Shown piece by piece: positions 41,577 through 51,194 of a stretch of DNA of 64,000 nucleotides. Source of the DNA: Paenibacillus hemerocallicola. Lineage in GTDB: Bacteria; Bacillota; Bacilli; Paenibacillales; NBRC-103111. Every line of letters starts with the position of its first letter. The first letter of the stretch is position 1. The stretch is from positions 1-64,000 of the forward strand of contig NZ_VDCQ01000058.1 of NCBI RefSeq assembly GCF_006265175.1. Reading direction: 5' to 3'. Under the pieces are notes generated by a model. It ran no database searches and had not been told where the DNA came from. It saw nothing but the letters and a program-made list of their open reading frames with translations. The position numbers and the translations under genes were made by a program.

Positions 41577-42416
41577 TCAGCCCGATCCGTGCGAATTGCC
41601 GGGAGGCGTTCGTTTTCTGTAATAGGTCGGCGCCACGCCGTGCACCTCTTTAAACATTTTGCTGAAAACATACAGATCCGCATAACCGACAGCCTCCGCG
41701 ATCTGGGCGGCCGTCATCGTCGTCTCCGCCAACAGCACGCGCGCCCGGTCCATTCTAAGCTTCGTCACATATTGTTTGAGCGATTTGCCGGTATGCCGTT
41801 TGAACAGCAAGCTTACATACCGTTTGGACAAATGTACGGCTTCGGCCAACTCGTCGTAATCCGGACGATTTCCGATATTTTGCCTGAGCAGGTCGATCAA
41901 TCGATGGAGGATCTGTTTATGCTTGTAGGAGGCTCGTTCCTTCGTTCCGACCATTCCGTCGAGCCGATATATGTCCAGCAGCAGCAGCTTGATCGTCCAA
42001 TCGAATTCGGTGTCCGACCAAAGGGGAGCCGTATCGCCCAGCTCCAGCAGCCGGTTGAGCAGGCTCTCGAAACGGTTCTTGTCGTCGATTTCCACGAGAC
42101 GCGGCAGAAGCGGGCACGAAGCCCCATCGGCAACCGATAATCGAAAATGGATATAGACGACGCTTAGCCGATCATCCGGATCTTGATCCGCTTGAACACG
42201 ATCGTCCGGCCGCAAGATGAAGCAACAGCCGGTCTTGATCGGATACGATTCGCCATTAATCCTCATACTCCCGCAGCCGGAAAGGACGTACCATAAATCG
42301 TAATCCGGCATGCGATCGACGCGCCAGCCCCAGCCGGGCTCGCAGCGCGCCTTGCCCATTCTACCGCCATTCTCGAAATTCAAGCCGATTAAGGGAAAGC
42401 TATGATCGACATTCAT
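41577..42416 (-). CDS. AraC family transcriptional regulator
   Basis: About 279 residues: an N-terminal cupin sensor (DYDLWYVLSGCGSMRINGESYPI) and a C-terminal double helix-turn-helix (DYDELAEAVHLSKRYVSLLFKRHTGKSLKQYVTKLRMDRARVLL and AAQIAEAVGYADLYVFSKMFKEVHGVAPTYYRKR, quoted in parts). It likely senses a carbohydrate. GTGGAGG lies 7 bases before ATG 42416. It is divergent from the PhyH dioxygenase at 42560, the obvious target. Confidence 0.85.
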   Translation of the reverse strand: MNVDHSFPLIGLNFENGGRMGKARCEPGWGWRVDRMPDYDLWYVLSGCGSMRINGESYPIKTGCCFILRPDDRVQADQDPDDRLSVVYIHFRLSVADGASCPLLPRLVEIDDKNRFESLLNRLLELGDTAPLWSDTEFDWTIKLLLLDIYRLDGMVGTKERASYKHKQILHRLIDLLRQNIGNRPDYDELAEAVHLSKRYVSLLFKRHTGKSLKQYVTKLRMDRARVLLAETTMTAAQIAEAVGYADLYVFSKMFKEVHGVAPTYYRKRTPPGNSHGSG

Positions 42417-42559
42417 CATTATTCCTCCACAAGTGCCGGGATGCGATTCGTATGAAAAACGAGATATGCATTTTCCTACAAATCATTCTAGCATAACTCC
42501 ATTCAGAAGAAACACGGTTCCCGGTATACTCGGACTATACCGACAAGGAGGTAACGCGC

Positions 42560-43390
42560 ATGAGCAATATGCAGGAAAGCCCGGATAAGATCAATGAAAG
42601 ATTGTACAGGCATCGTGGTATTCACGAACCGTTGCCGAATCCGTCGCACATCGGCGAAGAAGCCCGCGCCGCATACAAATCATTGGGATTTTTGGCCGTG
42701 TCCGATCTGATCACTGGCATTGAAGTCCAACAATCGATCGATTCGATCATGGACATCGTATTCGATCGGGAGACGAAAGCGAAGATCCAGTTCACGAAGT
42801 CGCAAGCCGAGCTGCAAACGGATTCCGAGCGCGAGATGACGGTCAGAAAAGTGCACGAGTATGTGAATCACAACGAGCAGCTGCGCCGTATCGCGCACCA
42901 TCCGCATATTGTGGCTATCGTGGAGAAGCTGCTGGGGGAGAAACCGGTTCTCGTGCAGGACATGGCGCTGCTCAAACCGCCGACCGGCGGCGGGGAGAAG
43001 CCGTGGCACCAGGATATGGCATACGGAGCGCTGGCTTATCACAAGGCGGTAATCGGGGTATGGATCGCGCTGGACGAGGCAGGGCTCGATAACGGTTGCA
43101 TGCATGTCATCCCGCGGTCGCACAGGGAAGGGGCCACGCCTCATTATGCCATACGCGACTGGCAGCTATGCGACACCGGCATCCCCGTGGAGCGGAATAT
43201 CGCGGTACCTCTTCAACCGGGAGGCGCGTTATTTTTTCATGGACTGCTGTTCCACGGAACGCCGAACAACACGTCGGACAAACGCCGGCGCGCGCTTCAA
43301 TTCCATTATGCTTGCGAGAGCGCAGCCAAGCTGTCTCCGCAGGAATACAAGCGTATGTTCACCAATGAAATGACAGGCGCCGAATGTTGA
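42560..43390 (+). CDS. Phytanoyl-CoA dioxygenase family protein
   Basis: 276 residues of the PhyH Fe(II)/2-oxoglutarate family. The iron ligands are H150 and D152 in KPWHQDMAYG and H232 in LLFHGTPNNTS, with R243/R244 close by for 2-oxoglutarate. DNGCMHVIPRSHREG is a typical PhyH core segment. AAGGAGGT stands 7 bases before ATG. It is a single-domain relative of the HEAT-fused enzyme at 23224, divergent from an AraC regulator. The substrate is unknown; PhyH enzymes hydroxylate diverse small molecules. Confidence 0.85.
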   Translation: MSNMQESPDKINERLYRHRGIHEPLPNPSHIGEEARAAYKSLGFLAVSDLITGIEVQQSIDSIMDIVFDRETKAKIQFTKSQAELQTDSEREMTVRKVHEYVNHNEQLRRIAHHPHIVAIVEKLLGEKPVLVQDMALLKPPTGGGEKPWHQDMAYGALAYHKAVIGVWIALDEAGLDNGCMHVIPRSHREGATPHYAIRDWQLCDTGIPVERNIAVPLQPGGALFFHGLLFHGTPNNTSDKRRRALQFHYACESAAKLSPQEYKRMFTNEMTGAEC

Positions 43391-43408
43391 ACAGCCTGCC
43401 TCATAAAG

Positions 43409-43448
43409 AAGCAAGCCCGGCCGGAAATGCTCCATGCCGGGCTTGCTT
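43409..43448. terminator. Bidirectional terminator
   Basis: AAGCAAGCCCGGC (43409-43421) is perfectly complementary to GCCGGGCTTGCTT (43436-43448), between two convergent genes. Confidence 0.8.
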
Positions 43449-43474
43449 CCGATTGTGCAGCCGGGGGAGGGCCG

Positions 43475-45292
43475 TCAGAACAGTTTGTTCAAGTACGGAT
43501 TTCCCGTAAGCTCGTCGGCTTGGTACACAAAGATGCCGTCCACGCCGAGCTCGTCGTATGCAGCGACATAGCGTACGATGTCGCTCGGCGAATGCGGCAT
43601 CAACATGGCGCCAGCGCGCGGATCGCTTGCCAAATAGCGCTTCCAGCCGTCGATGCAGCCGTAGACTTTAACCCCGGTATCGTGCTTTAGCCGCATATAG
43701 TGGCCGATTGGCGGCAATGGCTCGCTCGTCAGCAGATTGGAGGGAATAATGCCGTCCACGTCGCCTCGCGCCGCGCAAATTTTTAACGCGCGGTAATAGA
43801 CCGCCTGATCGGCAGGCACTCTTACTTTTAGCTCCAGCTTGGCGCCGGTGAGCTGTTCTTTCCGTCGCATATAGGCTTTGGTGGCGGAGATCGTTTCGAC
43901 CAGCGATTCGACCGTCTGGTTTTTGAAATGCCTCATATAATCGAAGACTAACCCGTCGACGTCGTAGTCTTGCACAATTTCTTCTATAATGAGCAGCGCG
44001 TACCGAAGAACCTCGGGATCGCCGTAATCGAGGTCGCCATCCTTGACCAAGCGGGGATTGTTCCTGACAAAAGCCTCGGATAAAGGTTTGTTCCACAAAT
44101 AAGGTCGATTCATGCCGATATTCGCCGTCAAACGAACGTTCCGGCCGCGAATATACGAGGCGGTTTCGCGTAAAATATCACAATTCGCCACCAGCTTCAC
44201 CGGATCGTCGATCGTCGTTTTGAAATCGGTGACGGCGGCTTCGTTCAATCTTTCCACATGACGGCTGTGATGCAGCGATTTCATGCCGATACGGATCGTC
44301 TGGCACGAAATCTCGGTCGGGCGAAGACGAAGAAACTCCTCGAGCATGACTCCGTTCATCGAAGCGCCGTCATGAAAGCCGTGCAAGGAGTACGAATAGG
44401 GCTCGTAATACAGGATCAGCTCTCCGGAGCGGGGAACGGCGGCATCTGCTCCGGCTCCGTTCTCAGCCCGGAGGCCGGAATGCACTTCCGATCCTGCCCC
44501 GGCAAGAACGGGCGCGTCGACAGGCACCAGCTTCATATAGGATATTCGTCCGAAATCGTAATGGGATACCGCCGTCTCTTGGAGCTGGGCGATTTCGATC
44601 CAATCGTTCCGGAGATAGCACCTTGTCCAGAGCAGTTCCTGATCGACCTTGCCGGCATGGTGGCCGGCAGTCAGGTGCGGCGTCATGACCCGGTTGAAGG
44701 GGGCATCGCCCGCACGGGCCATAAATCTCAGCCAGCCGCCCGCCGTACCGAAATAAATGTCGTACCATCCTTCGACTTGTACCGGGATTCGGATCGGAGG
44801 GAGCTGCTCGTGAAAAGCCATTCCGACATAAGGACCGGTCCGACCTTTGCCGATCTTCCATTTCCCATCCCCCTCGCGAGGACTCTCGACCCCGTCGCTG
44901 CCCAAATAGCGAGACCAATCGTTTAAATAAACGACGCCCGTCTGCTCCAGGTTGACGCTTCGTTCCTCCTCGTACTCGCCGTCCTCCGTCATAAAAACGA
45001 GTCTCAGTCTAGCGTTTCCCGTGAAGGTGCCGACATTAAGATAACAGTTCCAGTAAATCGCCTCCATGTCCGCGGTCAAACGGACGATCCCCATCGTCAC
45101 GGCCTGGTTCCAAACGTAATAGCTGCCATCGAGCGCGAAATCGCCGCTCAAGTCGGGGTAAATAGCCGCAGGCCGCCAAGGATCCCCTTCGATCGCATAG
45201 CTTGCTTCGCAGCTGATGAGCCTTTCCCGTTCCCGATCGGACAGTCGTATCTCTACAAGCCGATCGCCTCTTACCGTCATAGAATCAATCAT
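43475..45292 (-). CDS. Glycoside-hydrolase-like TIM-barrel protein with N-terminal beta domain
   Basis: 605 residues. The N-terminal 250 residues are beta-rich and appear carbohydrate-binding (VEGWYDIYFGTAGGWLRFMA). The C-terminal part looks like a (beta/alpha)8 barrel of the kind in GHL/family-10-like putative hydrolases: VRLTANIGMNRPYLWN, VDGLVFDYMRHFKN (an Asp-Tyr pair at a strand end), LKVRVPADQAVYY, VDGIIPSN, GVDGIFVYQADELTG. No signal peptide, so it acts in the cytosol. AAAGGGG precedes ATG 45292. The specific family and catalytic acids cannot be fixed by eye. Confidence 0.6.
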   Translation of the reverse strand: MIDSMTVRGDRLVEIRLSDRERERLISCEASYAIEGDPWRPAAIYPDLSGDFALDGSYYVWNQAVTMGIVRLTADMEAIYWNCYLNVGTFTGNARLRLVFMTEDGEYEEERSVNLEQTGVVYLNDWSRYLGSDGVESPREGDGKWKIGKGRTGPYVGMAFHEQLPPIRIPVQVEGWYDIYFGTAGGWLRFMARAGDAPFNRVMTPHLTAGHHAGKVDQELLWTRCYLRNDWIEIAQLQETAVSHYDFGRISYMKLVPVDAPVLAGAGSEVHSGLRAENGAGADAAVPRSGELILYYEPYSYSLHGFHDGASMNGVMLEEFLRLRPTEISCQTIRIGMKSLHHSRHVERLNEAAVTDFKTTIDDPVKLVANCDILRETASYIRGRNVRLTANIGMNRPYLWNKPLSEAFVRNNPRLVKDGDLDYGDPEVLRYALLIIEEIVQDYDVDGLVFDYMRHFKNQTVESLVETISATKAYMRRKEQLTGAKLELKVRVPADQAVYYRALKICAARGDVDGIIPSNLLTSEPLPPIGHYMRLKHDTGVKVYGCIDGWKRYLASDPRAGAMLMPHSPSDIVRYVAAYDELGVDGIFVYQADELTGNPYLNKLF

Positions 45293-45622
45293 GATCGAGC
45301 CCCTTTCCCGAAATTACGCAAAAATGAATGAGTTCTGAACAAAACTACATTGCCGCTTCGTATCCTTGCTCGTCAAAACGTAAAGTATTATGGTATGACC
45401 ATCTTATATATAATCGAAAACGGCCAATCCGTCAATAATTAATATTTTCGCTGAGAAATAGGGAGCGGAGCGCCAAGATGTCCGATCGGCTCATGGCCGA
45501 TTTCGAGGCGGCTACTACAAGCGTTATCCGATAGGACGGCTCAGAAATCGGTTGTGTCAGGGAAGCCCCGATCACGGGGCGCAACTAGTTTTCAATTCCG
45601 GTACAGCGATCGCTTCTCCCGT
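45293..45622. other. Intergenic region upstream of the glycosidase-like gene
   Basis: No gene is seen in these 330 bases. The region holds the minus-strand promoter at 45407-45435 and about 100 bases of leader for the downstream gene. The rest shows no structure I recognise. Confidence 0.4.
45407..45435 (-). promoter_or_regulatory. Promoter of the glycosidase-like gene at 43475-45292
   Basis: On the minus strand TTGACG (45435-45430) and TATATA (45412-45407) are 17 bp apart, about 105 bases before the start codon. Confidence 0.6.
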
Positions 45623-46465
45623 TCATGTCGTCTGCAATCGGGCGGTCTGCCTTGCACGGAACGCGGTAGGCGTGCAGCCGTTCGTTTTTTTAAACGCTTT
45701 GCTGAATTGAAATTCATCGCCGTATCCGCAGGACATCGCCACAATCCGCACAGGCGCATCGGAATACGACAGGCAGCGGATTGCGTGATCGTTGCGTATT
45801 TTCTCCAGGTAAGCCTTCGGACTCAGGCCGAGACGGATTTTGAACATTTTGCGCAAGTACGAGGGCGAGACCGAATGCTTTATCGCCAGCTCGTATACTT
45901 GCAATGGCGTATGAAATTGTTCTTCCAATATCGTCTTGATCTGTTGGAAGGCGCGTAATGCCGGATCGTCGCTTTGCTCCACGGGGTCTTCGCGGTGGGC
46001 GAGCTCCAAAATTTCCAGCAATCGGCTTTTGGACAACAGCGCGCCTCCCTCCCTGGTCGGGACCCAGTTGCGGACCAGCTCCTCGAACAGACGATTGAAT
46101 TTCATCGCTCGCTCGCCCTCGTAAAGTCTCAAGTACGGCAGCCCCAGACGTTCCAACGGCTCCGTGATCCACGTTCGCTCAGGCTCCGAGTACCGGCTGA
46201 CGATGCATTCGAACCGGGCGATCATCATGACTAGCGGGTCGTCGTTGCTCGATTGCATGTGCAGCTCTTGTCCGGGCGGCATATATACGAGCATGCCTTT
46301 GCCGACAAGATGCGTCTGGTCGGTCCGGAAAATCCCCTCGCCTCCATAGACCCAGTAAAACGTATGGTTGCCCTTCGTCTGACGAATATCCTGCCAGCCT
46401 TTGAACGTAATCTTATTGGCCAGCCATAGCAAGTGCACGGTCATGCCATTTAAATAATTGGTCAT
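45623..46465 (-). CDS. AraC family transcriptional regulator
   Basis: 280 residues: a cupin-type sensor (IFRTDQTHLVGKGMLVYMPPGQELHM) and a C-terminal AraC DNA-binding domain (PLQVYELAIKHSVSPSYLRKMFKIRLGLSPKAYLEKIRND and APVRIVAMSCGYGDEFQFSKAFKKTNGCTPTAFR, quoted in parts). AAAGGAA precedes ATG. It is divergent from the glycosidase-like gene at 46635 and probably controls it and the following lipoprotein. Confidence 0.85.
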   Translation of the reverse strand: MTNYLNGMTVHLLWLANKITFKGWQDIRQTKGNHTFYWVYGGEGIFRTDQTHLVGKGMLVYMPPGQELHMQSSNDDPLVMMIARFECIVSRYSEPERTWITEPLERLGLPYLRLYEGERAMKFNRLFEELVRNWVPTREGGALLSKSRLLEILELAHREDPVEQSDDPALRAFQQIKTILEEQFHTPLQVYELAIKHSVSPSYLRKMFKIRLGLSPKAYLEKIRNDHAIRCLSYSDAPVRIVAMSCGYGDEFQFSKAFKKTNGCTPTAFRARQTARLQTT

Positions 46466-46511
46466 GCGCCACGATTCCTTTCGTTGTGATAACGGTTTCT
46501 TGGTTACTTGT

Positions 46512-46540
46512 ATTATAATACCGAGAAGCGATTTTCACAA
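46512..46540 (-). promoter_or_regulatory. Promoter of the AraC gene at 45623-46465
   Basis: On the minus strand TTGTGA (46540-46535), a 17-bp spacer and TATAAT (46517-46512). Confidence 0.6.
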
Positions 46541-46553
46541 AAGATGTGTTGAC

Positions 46554-46568
46554 TCTGACATGTTCAGA
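46554..46568. promoter_or_regulatory. Candidate operator between araC and the glycosidase gene
   Basis: The inverted repeat TCTGA-CATGT-TCAGA lies in the divergent spacer upstream of the gene at 46635. A role for the neighbouring AraC protein is inferred. Confidence 0.35.
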
Positions 46569-46634
46569 CCAACGCGGCGCGAGTACACTTGAAGTAGTGG
46601 CACAACTTTCATAACCATAAGGCGGGAAGCGATC

Positions 46635-48722
46635 ATGAACATTCTGGCAAAAAGAAACGGAGCCGGGTATGCGCTTACACCATACCGGATCGAATTCAGA
46701 CCGCAGCGCGATTTGCACAAAAGAGAGGAGCTGAAGGATGTTCTCGATTTGCTGTACGCGCGCAAAGTGAAAGCATGGTGGTACAGCGTGGCGGCAAGAG
46801 GATCGATTCCGCTGTTTCGCAGCAAAGCGCTGCCGTTCCGGGAGGATGCCGACACCGAATTGTACCGGTGGCTAGTGGAGGAAGCGCACGACCGGGGCAT
46901 CGCGATGTTCAGCTGGGAATATTTAAACACCGCGCCGCTTGCGGCCGCACAGCATCCGGAGTGGCGGTTCCGCTATTTCGGAGAGGAGAAGGCCGGCCGA
47001 TCGACCAGAGACGATCATTTCGTCTGCTACAACTCGCCTTACGGCGAATTGTTGAAGCAATATTGCCTGGAAGTAGTCGGCGAGCTCGGCTTTGACGGCA
47101 TCTGGTTCGACGGCTGTTATATGCACAGCGATCATAGCGGGCGAATGGCGTGCCGCTGCTCCTACTGCACCGACAAGTACCGGCAGGCTACCGGGCAATC
47201 CGTACCGGAGACGGTCGATTACCGGAATGCGGGCTTTCGCCGGTTCGCCGACTGGAGATATGACGATTTCACCGCGTATTGGCGATCTCTTAGCCGGTAT
47301 ATACGGGAACGTAAGGAGAATGCGATCATCGCGCTGAACTATTTCAACCGGATCGGTCATGACGAAAGGAGCGGCTCTCCGCTTAGACGCATGCCGATGG
47401 ATGCGATGATCGCCTCGGAATCTTGCTCGAAGCCTTACCAGCTGCTGCTGCAGCATCGAACGCTGCGGGCGCTCAACGACAATTACCCGACGGAGGTGTG
47501 GGACTATTTCCGCGACGCGGCCCAGCATGCGTCTGACGTACCGGAGCCGGAGCCGGCCAGCATGCTGTTCCATGCGCGCTGCAGCGCGACGGCCGGGGGC
47601 TACGCCAGCTTCGGGTTTGAGGCGCCACCGTCGTCGTATGCGGAACTGATGTCGGCATTGTCGGCGGCTTTGGATCCGATAGCCGAATATGTGGGCGGAG
47701 AGCCGGAGCGGTGCATTGCGCTCGTGCTGTCAGGGGCGACGAAGGACTACGCCTATGTGAAGGATGATGGGTGCCCGGATGCATGGCAGACGTGGAAAGC
47801 GGTGCACGGCATGCACAATCTGCTCAATTCGCTTCATTGGCCGACCGAAATTTTGCTCGACAACATGCTTACACCGGACTTTTTGAACCGGTTCAAAGCA
47901 GTAATACTCCCGGATGTGCGCTGTTTGTCCGACGCTTCCGCGGCCCATTTGCAACAGTATGTGGAAAGAGGCGGATTTGTGCTGCTATCCGGCGCTTGCG
48001 GCATATTGACGGAGCTGGGCGAGGAGCGGAAGCGCGGTGCGCTGGATGAATGGTTCGGCATAAAAGGGCGAGATACCGCTCCTTCCAGACCGCTGTTGGA
48101 TATCCGCGACCCGGGGCTGCTCGCTTCGGGCATTCCCTCCAGCTGCATGTTGACCGGGACGGCGATGCTCATGCGGACGGAGGGGGGCGAGGTGCTTGCC
48201 GCGGGCCGATACCGGAAGCCGATGCCGCGGCACAGCTGGAGCCCGGACGGAATTGCGGCAAACACGAATCCGCTGCACAGTGGCGACGCTATCGTTAGAA
48301 AATCGCATGGAAACGGCGCTGCGGTATGGCTCGCCTCCAATGTGGGAGCGGGGTATGCCGAGCATCCGAGCCTGCGTACGCGCGAAGCCGTCGGAGCCAT
48401 ATTGGGCCGGCATTTGGAGCGGCCGTTCCGCACCGATGCTCCGGCGAATGTCGTCGTTACGAGGTGGGAGCAGGAAGGAAGGACGGTGTTTCATTTGCTG
48501 AATATGCCTCAAAGCTTGCTGCATTTGCCGGCGAACGGCAATAGCGCCATATATCCCGAAGATTTTACGCCGACCCGGCCTATTTCCATCCGCCTGACCG
48601 AGTCTTGGCAAACGGCGTACTCCCCGTCCGGAGGAACAGTCCGAATTCAGCGGGAGGAGACGGAGACTTGCATCACGCTGGACAGCTTGGAGCAGCACGC
48701 CGTCATCGTCTTGAATCGATAG
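46635..48722 (+). CDS. Putative glycoside hydrolase with beta-galactosidase-trimerisation-like domain
   Basis: 695 residues. The N-terminal 330 residues form a probable TIM barrel (VKAWWYSVAARG; DRGIAMFSWEYLNTAP; LGFDGIWFDGCYMHSDHSG; MDAMIASESCSKPY), followed by a Cys-rich loop CRCSYCTDKYRQ. Residues about 390-520 resemble the GH42 middle or trimerisation domain (LDNMLTPDFLNRFKAVILPDV; LQQYVERGGFVLLSGACG). The C-terminal region is beta-rich. There is no signal peptide. It likely cleaves or modifies an imported oligosaccharide. It is divergent from an AraC gene and followed by a lipoprotein gene in the same direction. Confidence 0.65.
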   Translation: MNILAKRNGAGYALTPYRIEFRPQRDLHKREELKDVLDLLYARKVKAWWYSVAARGSIPLFRSKALPFREDADTELYRWLVEEAHDRGIAMFSWEYLNTAPLAAAQHPEWRFRYFGEEKAGRSTRDDHFVCYNSPYGELLKQYCLEVVGELGFDGIWFDGCYMHSDHSGRMACRCSYCTDKYRQATGQSVPETVDYRNAGFRRFADWRYDDFTAYWRSLSRYIRERKENAIIALNYFNRIGHDERSGSPLRRMPMDAMIASESCSKPYQLLLQHRTLRALNDNYPTEVWDYFRDAAQHASDVPEPEPASMLFHARCSATAGGYASFGFEAPPSSYAELMSALSAALDPIAEYVGGEPERCIALVLSGATKDYAYVKDDGCPDAWQTWKAVHGMHNLLNSLHWPTEILLDNMLTPDFLNRFKAVILPDVRCLSDASAAHLQQYVERGGFVLLSGACGILTELGEERKRGALDEWFGIKGRDTAPSRPLLDIRDPGLLASGIPSSCMLTGTAMLMRTEGGEVLAAGRYRKPMPRHSWSPDGIAANTNPLHSGDAIVRKSHGNGAAVWLASNVGAGYAEHPSLRTREAVGAILGRHLERPFRTDAPANVVVTRWEQEGRTVFHLLNMPQSLLHLPANGNSAIYPEDFTPTRPISIRLTESWQTAYSPSGGTVRIQREETETCITLDSLEQHAVIVLNR

Positions 48723-48782
48723 CGCGATATACGACACGGGACGATCCACTTTTTGTACAAATACGTTAAGGGGGATTTTCGA

Positions 48783-50117
48783 ATGGAAATGAACGCTCAT
48801 CAACAAGCAAAGCTATGGCTTCTGGCCGGTGCGACGGCCGCGCTGCTCCTGCTCGCCGCCTGCTCCGGGAACGGTGACGGGACGGAGGGAAAAGGGAAAA
48901 TGGGCGTCGAGACCGATCCGCCCAAGCCGAAAACGGTCGACATGCCGCAAACGCTGACGTTGCTGAACGACGACGGAGCCGGCGACGAGCTGATGGTCGA
49001 GCTGGTCAACAAAAAATACCCGAACACGAAGCTGCAGGTCATCAAGGTGAAAGACTCGAATCCGGAGGAGCTGGTCGCGTCGGGCAGCTTCCCCGACCTG
49101 ATGTTTGCATCCGCCACTTGGTTTCAGCGCAGATTCATGCCGCTCGAGGTGCAGTACGATTTGTCCGAGTCCATCAAGCGTCACCAAATCGACTTGAGCA
49201 AATACGAGTCGTACATGATCAACGATATTCGGAAAATGGGCAAGGGGAGCATGATCGCGCTGCCGTACTACGCCGATTTTTCAGGCGTCACTTATTACAA
49301 CAAAGACATTTTCGACTATCTTGCCGTCCCGTATCCGAAGGACGGAATGTACTGGGAGGACTACTACAGCTTGAGCCGACAGCTTACCCGCAAAGCGGAC
49401 GGCGTGCAATATGTAGGCGTGGACGCTTCGTCGTTTCGCTGGGGCGGCAACGGACTGCTCCCGGTCGACCCGAAGACGGACAAGGCAAGCCTCACCTCCA
49501 ACGGCTGGCTCGATCTGTTCAAGCTGATGCGACAGTTCTACGATATTCCCGGAGCGGAACGGCCGTCCTCGTGGTCGACCCAAAATTGGCTGGATGCCTT
49601 TTTCAAGGAACGCTCGCTTGCCGTGCTGTCGTATCGGAATCAGCTGTCGAACATCGTCGCGGCGGAGAAGGCCGGCAACCCGATAAATTGGGATATGGTT
49701 ACTTACCCTTACTTCAAAGGAAGCGAAGGCTTCGGCATGAAGAAGAAGGCTTTCGTGCTCGGGATTTCCTCGACGTCGAAGCAGAAGGAGGCGGCCTTCG
49801 AGGTGCTGTCATTCCTGGTTTCCGAGGAGGCCCAGACCTATATCAGCAAAAATGCTTATGTTCCCGCGATGACAAGCGCTGCCGCAAGAGGCGTCTTCGG
49901 GGAAAGCGTGCCGGCATTGAAGGGGAAAAATACGAAAGCGATTACAACCGTGAAGCCGTTTCCTGACGAAGAAGTTTCGGTTTACGACGATCTCGGACAA
50001 ACGCAGCTGGCGAAGGTGTACTCGGGTGTGCTGGAAGGATCGAAGGATATCAATACGGTGCTGCGAGAAAACAATGAGCTGCTCGACGAAACGATCCGTA
50101 GGGAAAAAAACAAATAG
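48783..50117 (+). CDS. Orphan extracellular solute-binding lipoprotein (family 1)
   Basis: About 444 residues. Lipoprotein signal ALLLLAACSG with Cys near residue 28, a short linker, then an SBP family 1 fold (TLTLLNDDGAGDELMVELVNKKYPNTKLQV; GVTYYNKDIFDYLAVPYPKDGMYWED). It is a paralogue of the lipoprotein at 24972. AAGGGGGA stands 7 bases before ATG 48783. No permease or ATPase is nearby, so it needs transporter parts from another locus. It is placed directly after a glycosidase-like gene and before an AraC gene, which suggests oligosaccharide uptake. Confidence 0.85.
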   Translation: MEMNAHQQAKLWLLAGATAALLLLAACSGNGDGTEGKGKMGVETDPPKPKTVDMPQTLTLLNDDGAGDELMVELVNKKYPNTKLQVIKVKDSNPEELVASGSFPDLMFASATWFQRRFMPLEVQYDLSESIKRHQIDLSKYESYMINDIRKMGKGSMIALPYYADFSGVTYYNKDIFDYLAVPYPKDGMYWEDYYSLSRQLTRKADGVQYVGVDASSFRWGGNGLLPVDPKTDKASLTSNGWLDLFKLMRQFYDIPGAERPSSWSTQNWLDAFFKERSLAVLSYRNQLSNIVAAEKAGNPINWDMVTYPYFKGSEGFGMKKKAFVLGISSTSKQKEAAFEVLSFLVSEEAQTYISKNAYVPAMTSAAARGVFGESVPALKGKNTKAITTVKPFPDEEVSVYDDLGQTQLAKVYSGVLEGSKDINTVLRENNELLDETIRREKNK

Positions 50118-50146
50118 ACTTCGCCATATGTGAATGGGCGGGGAAG

Positions 50147-50181
50147 AGGCGCTTCCGGATGAGGAAGCGCTTACCTTTTTT
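50147..50181 (+). terminator. Rho-independent terminator
   Basis: GCGCTTCC (50149-50156) pairs with GGAAGCGC (50163-50170), followed by TTACCTTTTTT. Confidence 0.7.
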
Positions 50182-50347
50182 GGAGCTTCGATCAAGCTCT
50201 TGCCATTCCTTGACTACCTCACCCTTTCAGTTAGCGATATCAGGGTACGCATTTCATCAATCATTCTTCCATATTTCGATTTAATATTCTATTTATTCCG
50301 CATTGCCAAGCGGCTATAATAGTTTTACGGAACAGGAGGAATCGTTT

Positions 50348-51187
50348 ATGGACAATGCCTTCTTCTCGCGATTTCATCCGCGGGTTATCGGAGTGCTGTG
50401 GCGCGACCGCAATTTTTGGCAAATACAGGGCAAGGAGACTCGTTCGGTCATGTACGAAAAGACATTTCTGCGAAATTTCATGGTTGTCACCCATGGGGAG
50501 GGGATGGTGAGCATTAACGGAGTCCATCATCCGCTGTCTGTCGGTTCCGTGTTTTATTTTCCGCATCGCAGCAGGTGCCAACTCACCTATACGTCGGAGC
50601 AGCCGATGCAGTTTTATTCCGTGCATTACGACTACAAACTGATCGAGTGGGACGGCAGCACCGTCACCTGTCTAGACCCGCAGGAGAGCGGCATGCCTCT
50701 GCCTGTTGTGACACAAACGGCCGACGTCGAGAACTTTACCGTTCCTATGAAGCGCCTATACGATGTCTGGCATAAGAAGGACGGGGATTACGAGTGGCAG
50801 GCGAGGCTGATGTTCCTGGACATCATCAACGAGGTGCGCAAGCTGTACTCGCAAAGAAACGAAGGCGACCTTGTCCGCCGCGCCATTGCCAAAAGCATGG
50901 AATATATTAAAAGCAACTACGCCGAGCCATTGGAAAGAGAGGAGCTGGCGGAAGTGGCAACGCTATCGACAAGCTATTTCTCCGTCATGTTCAAAAAGGT
51001 CGCGGGCTGCACGCCGACGCAGTACATTACGAAGATCAGGCTGGACAAAGCGAAGCAGCTCTTGCAGAGCAGCGATCTGACGGTGTCCGAAGTCGCTCGT
51101 GAGGTCGGCTATCAAGATCCGCTCTATTTCGCCAGAGTGTTCGCGAACCATGCAGGCATGCCGCCACGGGAGTACAGGAAAGCGTAA
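50348..51187 (+). CDS. AraC family transcriptional regulator
   Basis: About 279 residues: an N-terminal cupin sensor (MVVTHGEGMVSINGVHHPLSVGSVFYFPH, quoted in part) and a C-terminal AraC domain (PLEREELAEVATLSTSYFSVMFKKVAGCTPTQYITKIRLDKAKQLL and TVSEVAREVGYQDPLYFARVFANHAGMPPREYRK, quoted in parts). GGAGGA lies 7 bases before ATG 50348; TATAAT occurs at 50315-50320 without a clear -35. Third AraC gene of this carbohydrate region. Confidence 0.85.
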   Translation: MDNAFFSRFHPRVIGVLWRDRNFWQIQGKETRSVMYEKTFLRNFMVVTHGEGMVSINGVHHPLSVGSVFYFPHRSRCQLTYTSEQPMQFYSVHYDYKLIEWDGSTVTCLDPQESGMPLPVVTQTADVENFTVPMKRLYDVWHKKDGDYEWQARLMFLDIINEVRKLYSQRNEGDLVRRAIAKSMEYIKSNYAEPLEREELAEVATLSTSYFSVMFKKVAGCTPTQYITKIRLDKAKQLLQSSDLTVSEVAREVGYQDPLYFARVFANHAGMPPREYRKA

Positions 51188-51194
51188 TTGCAGG

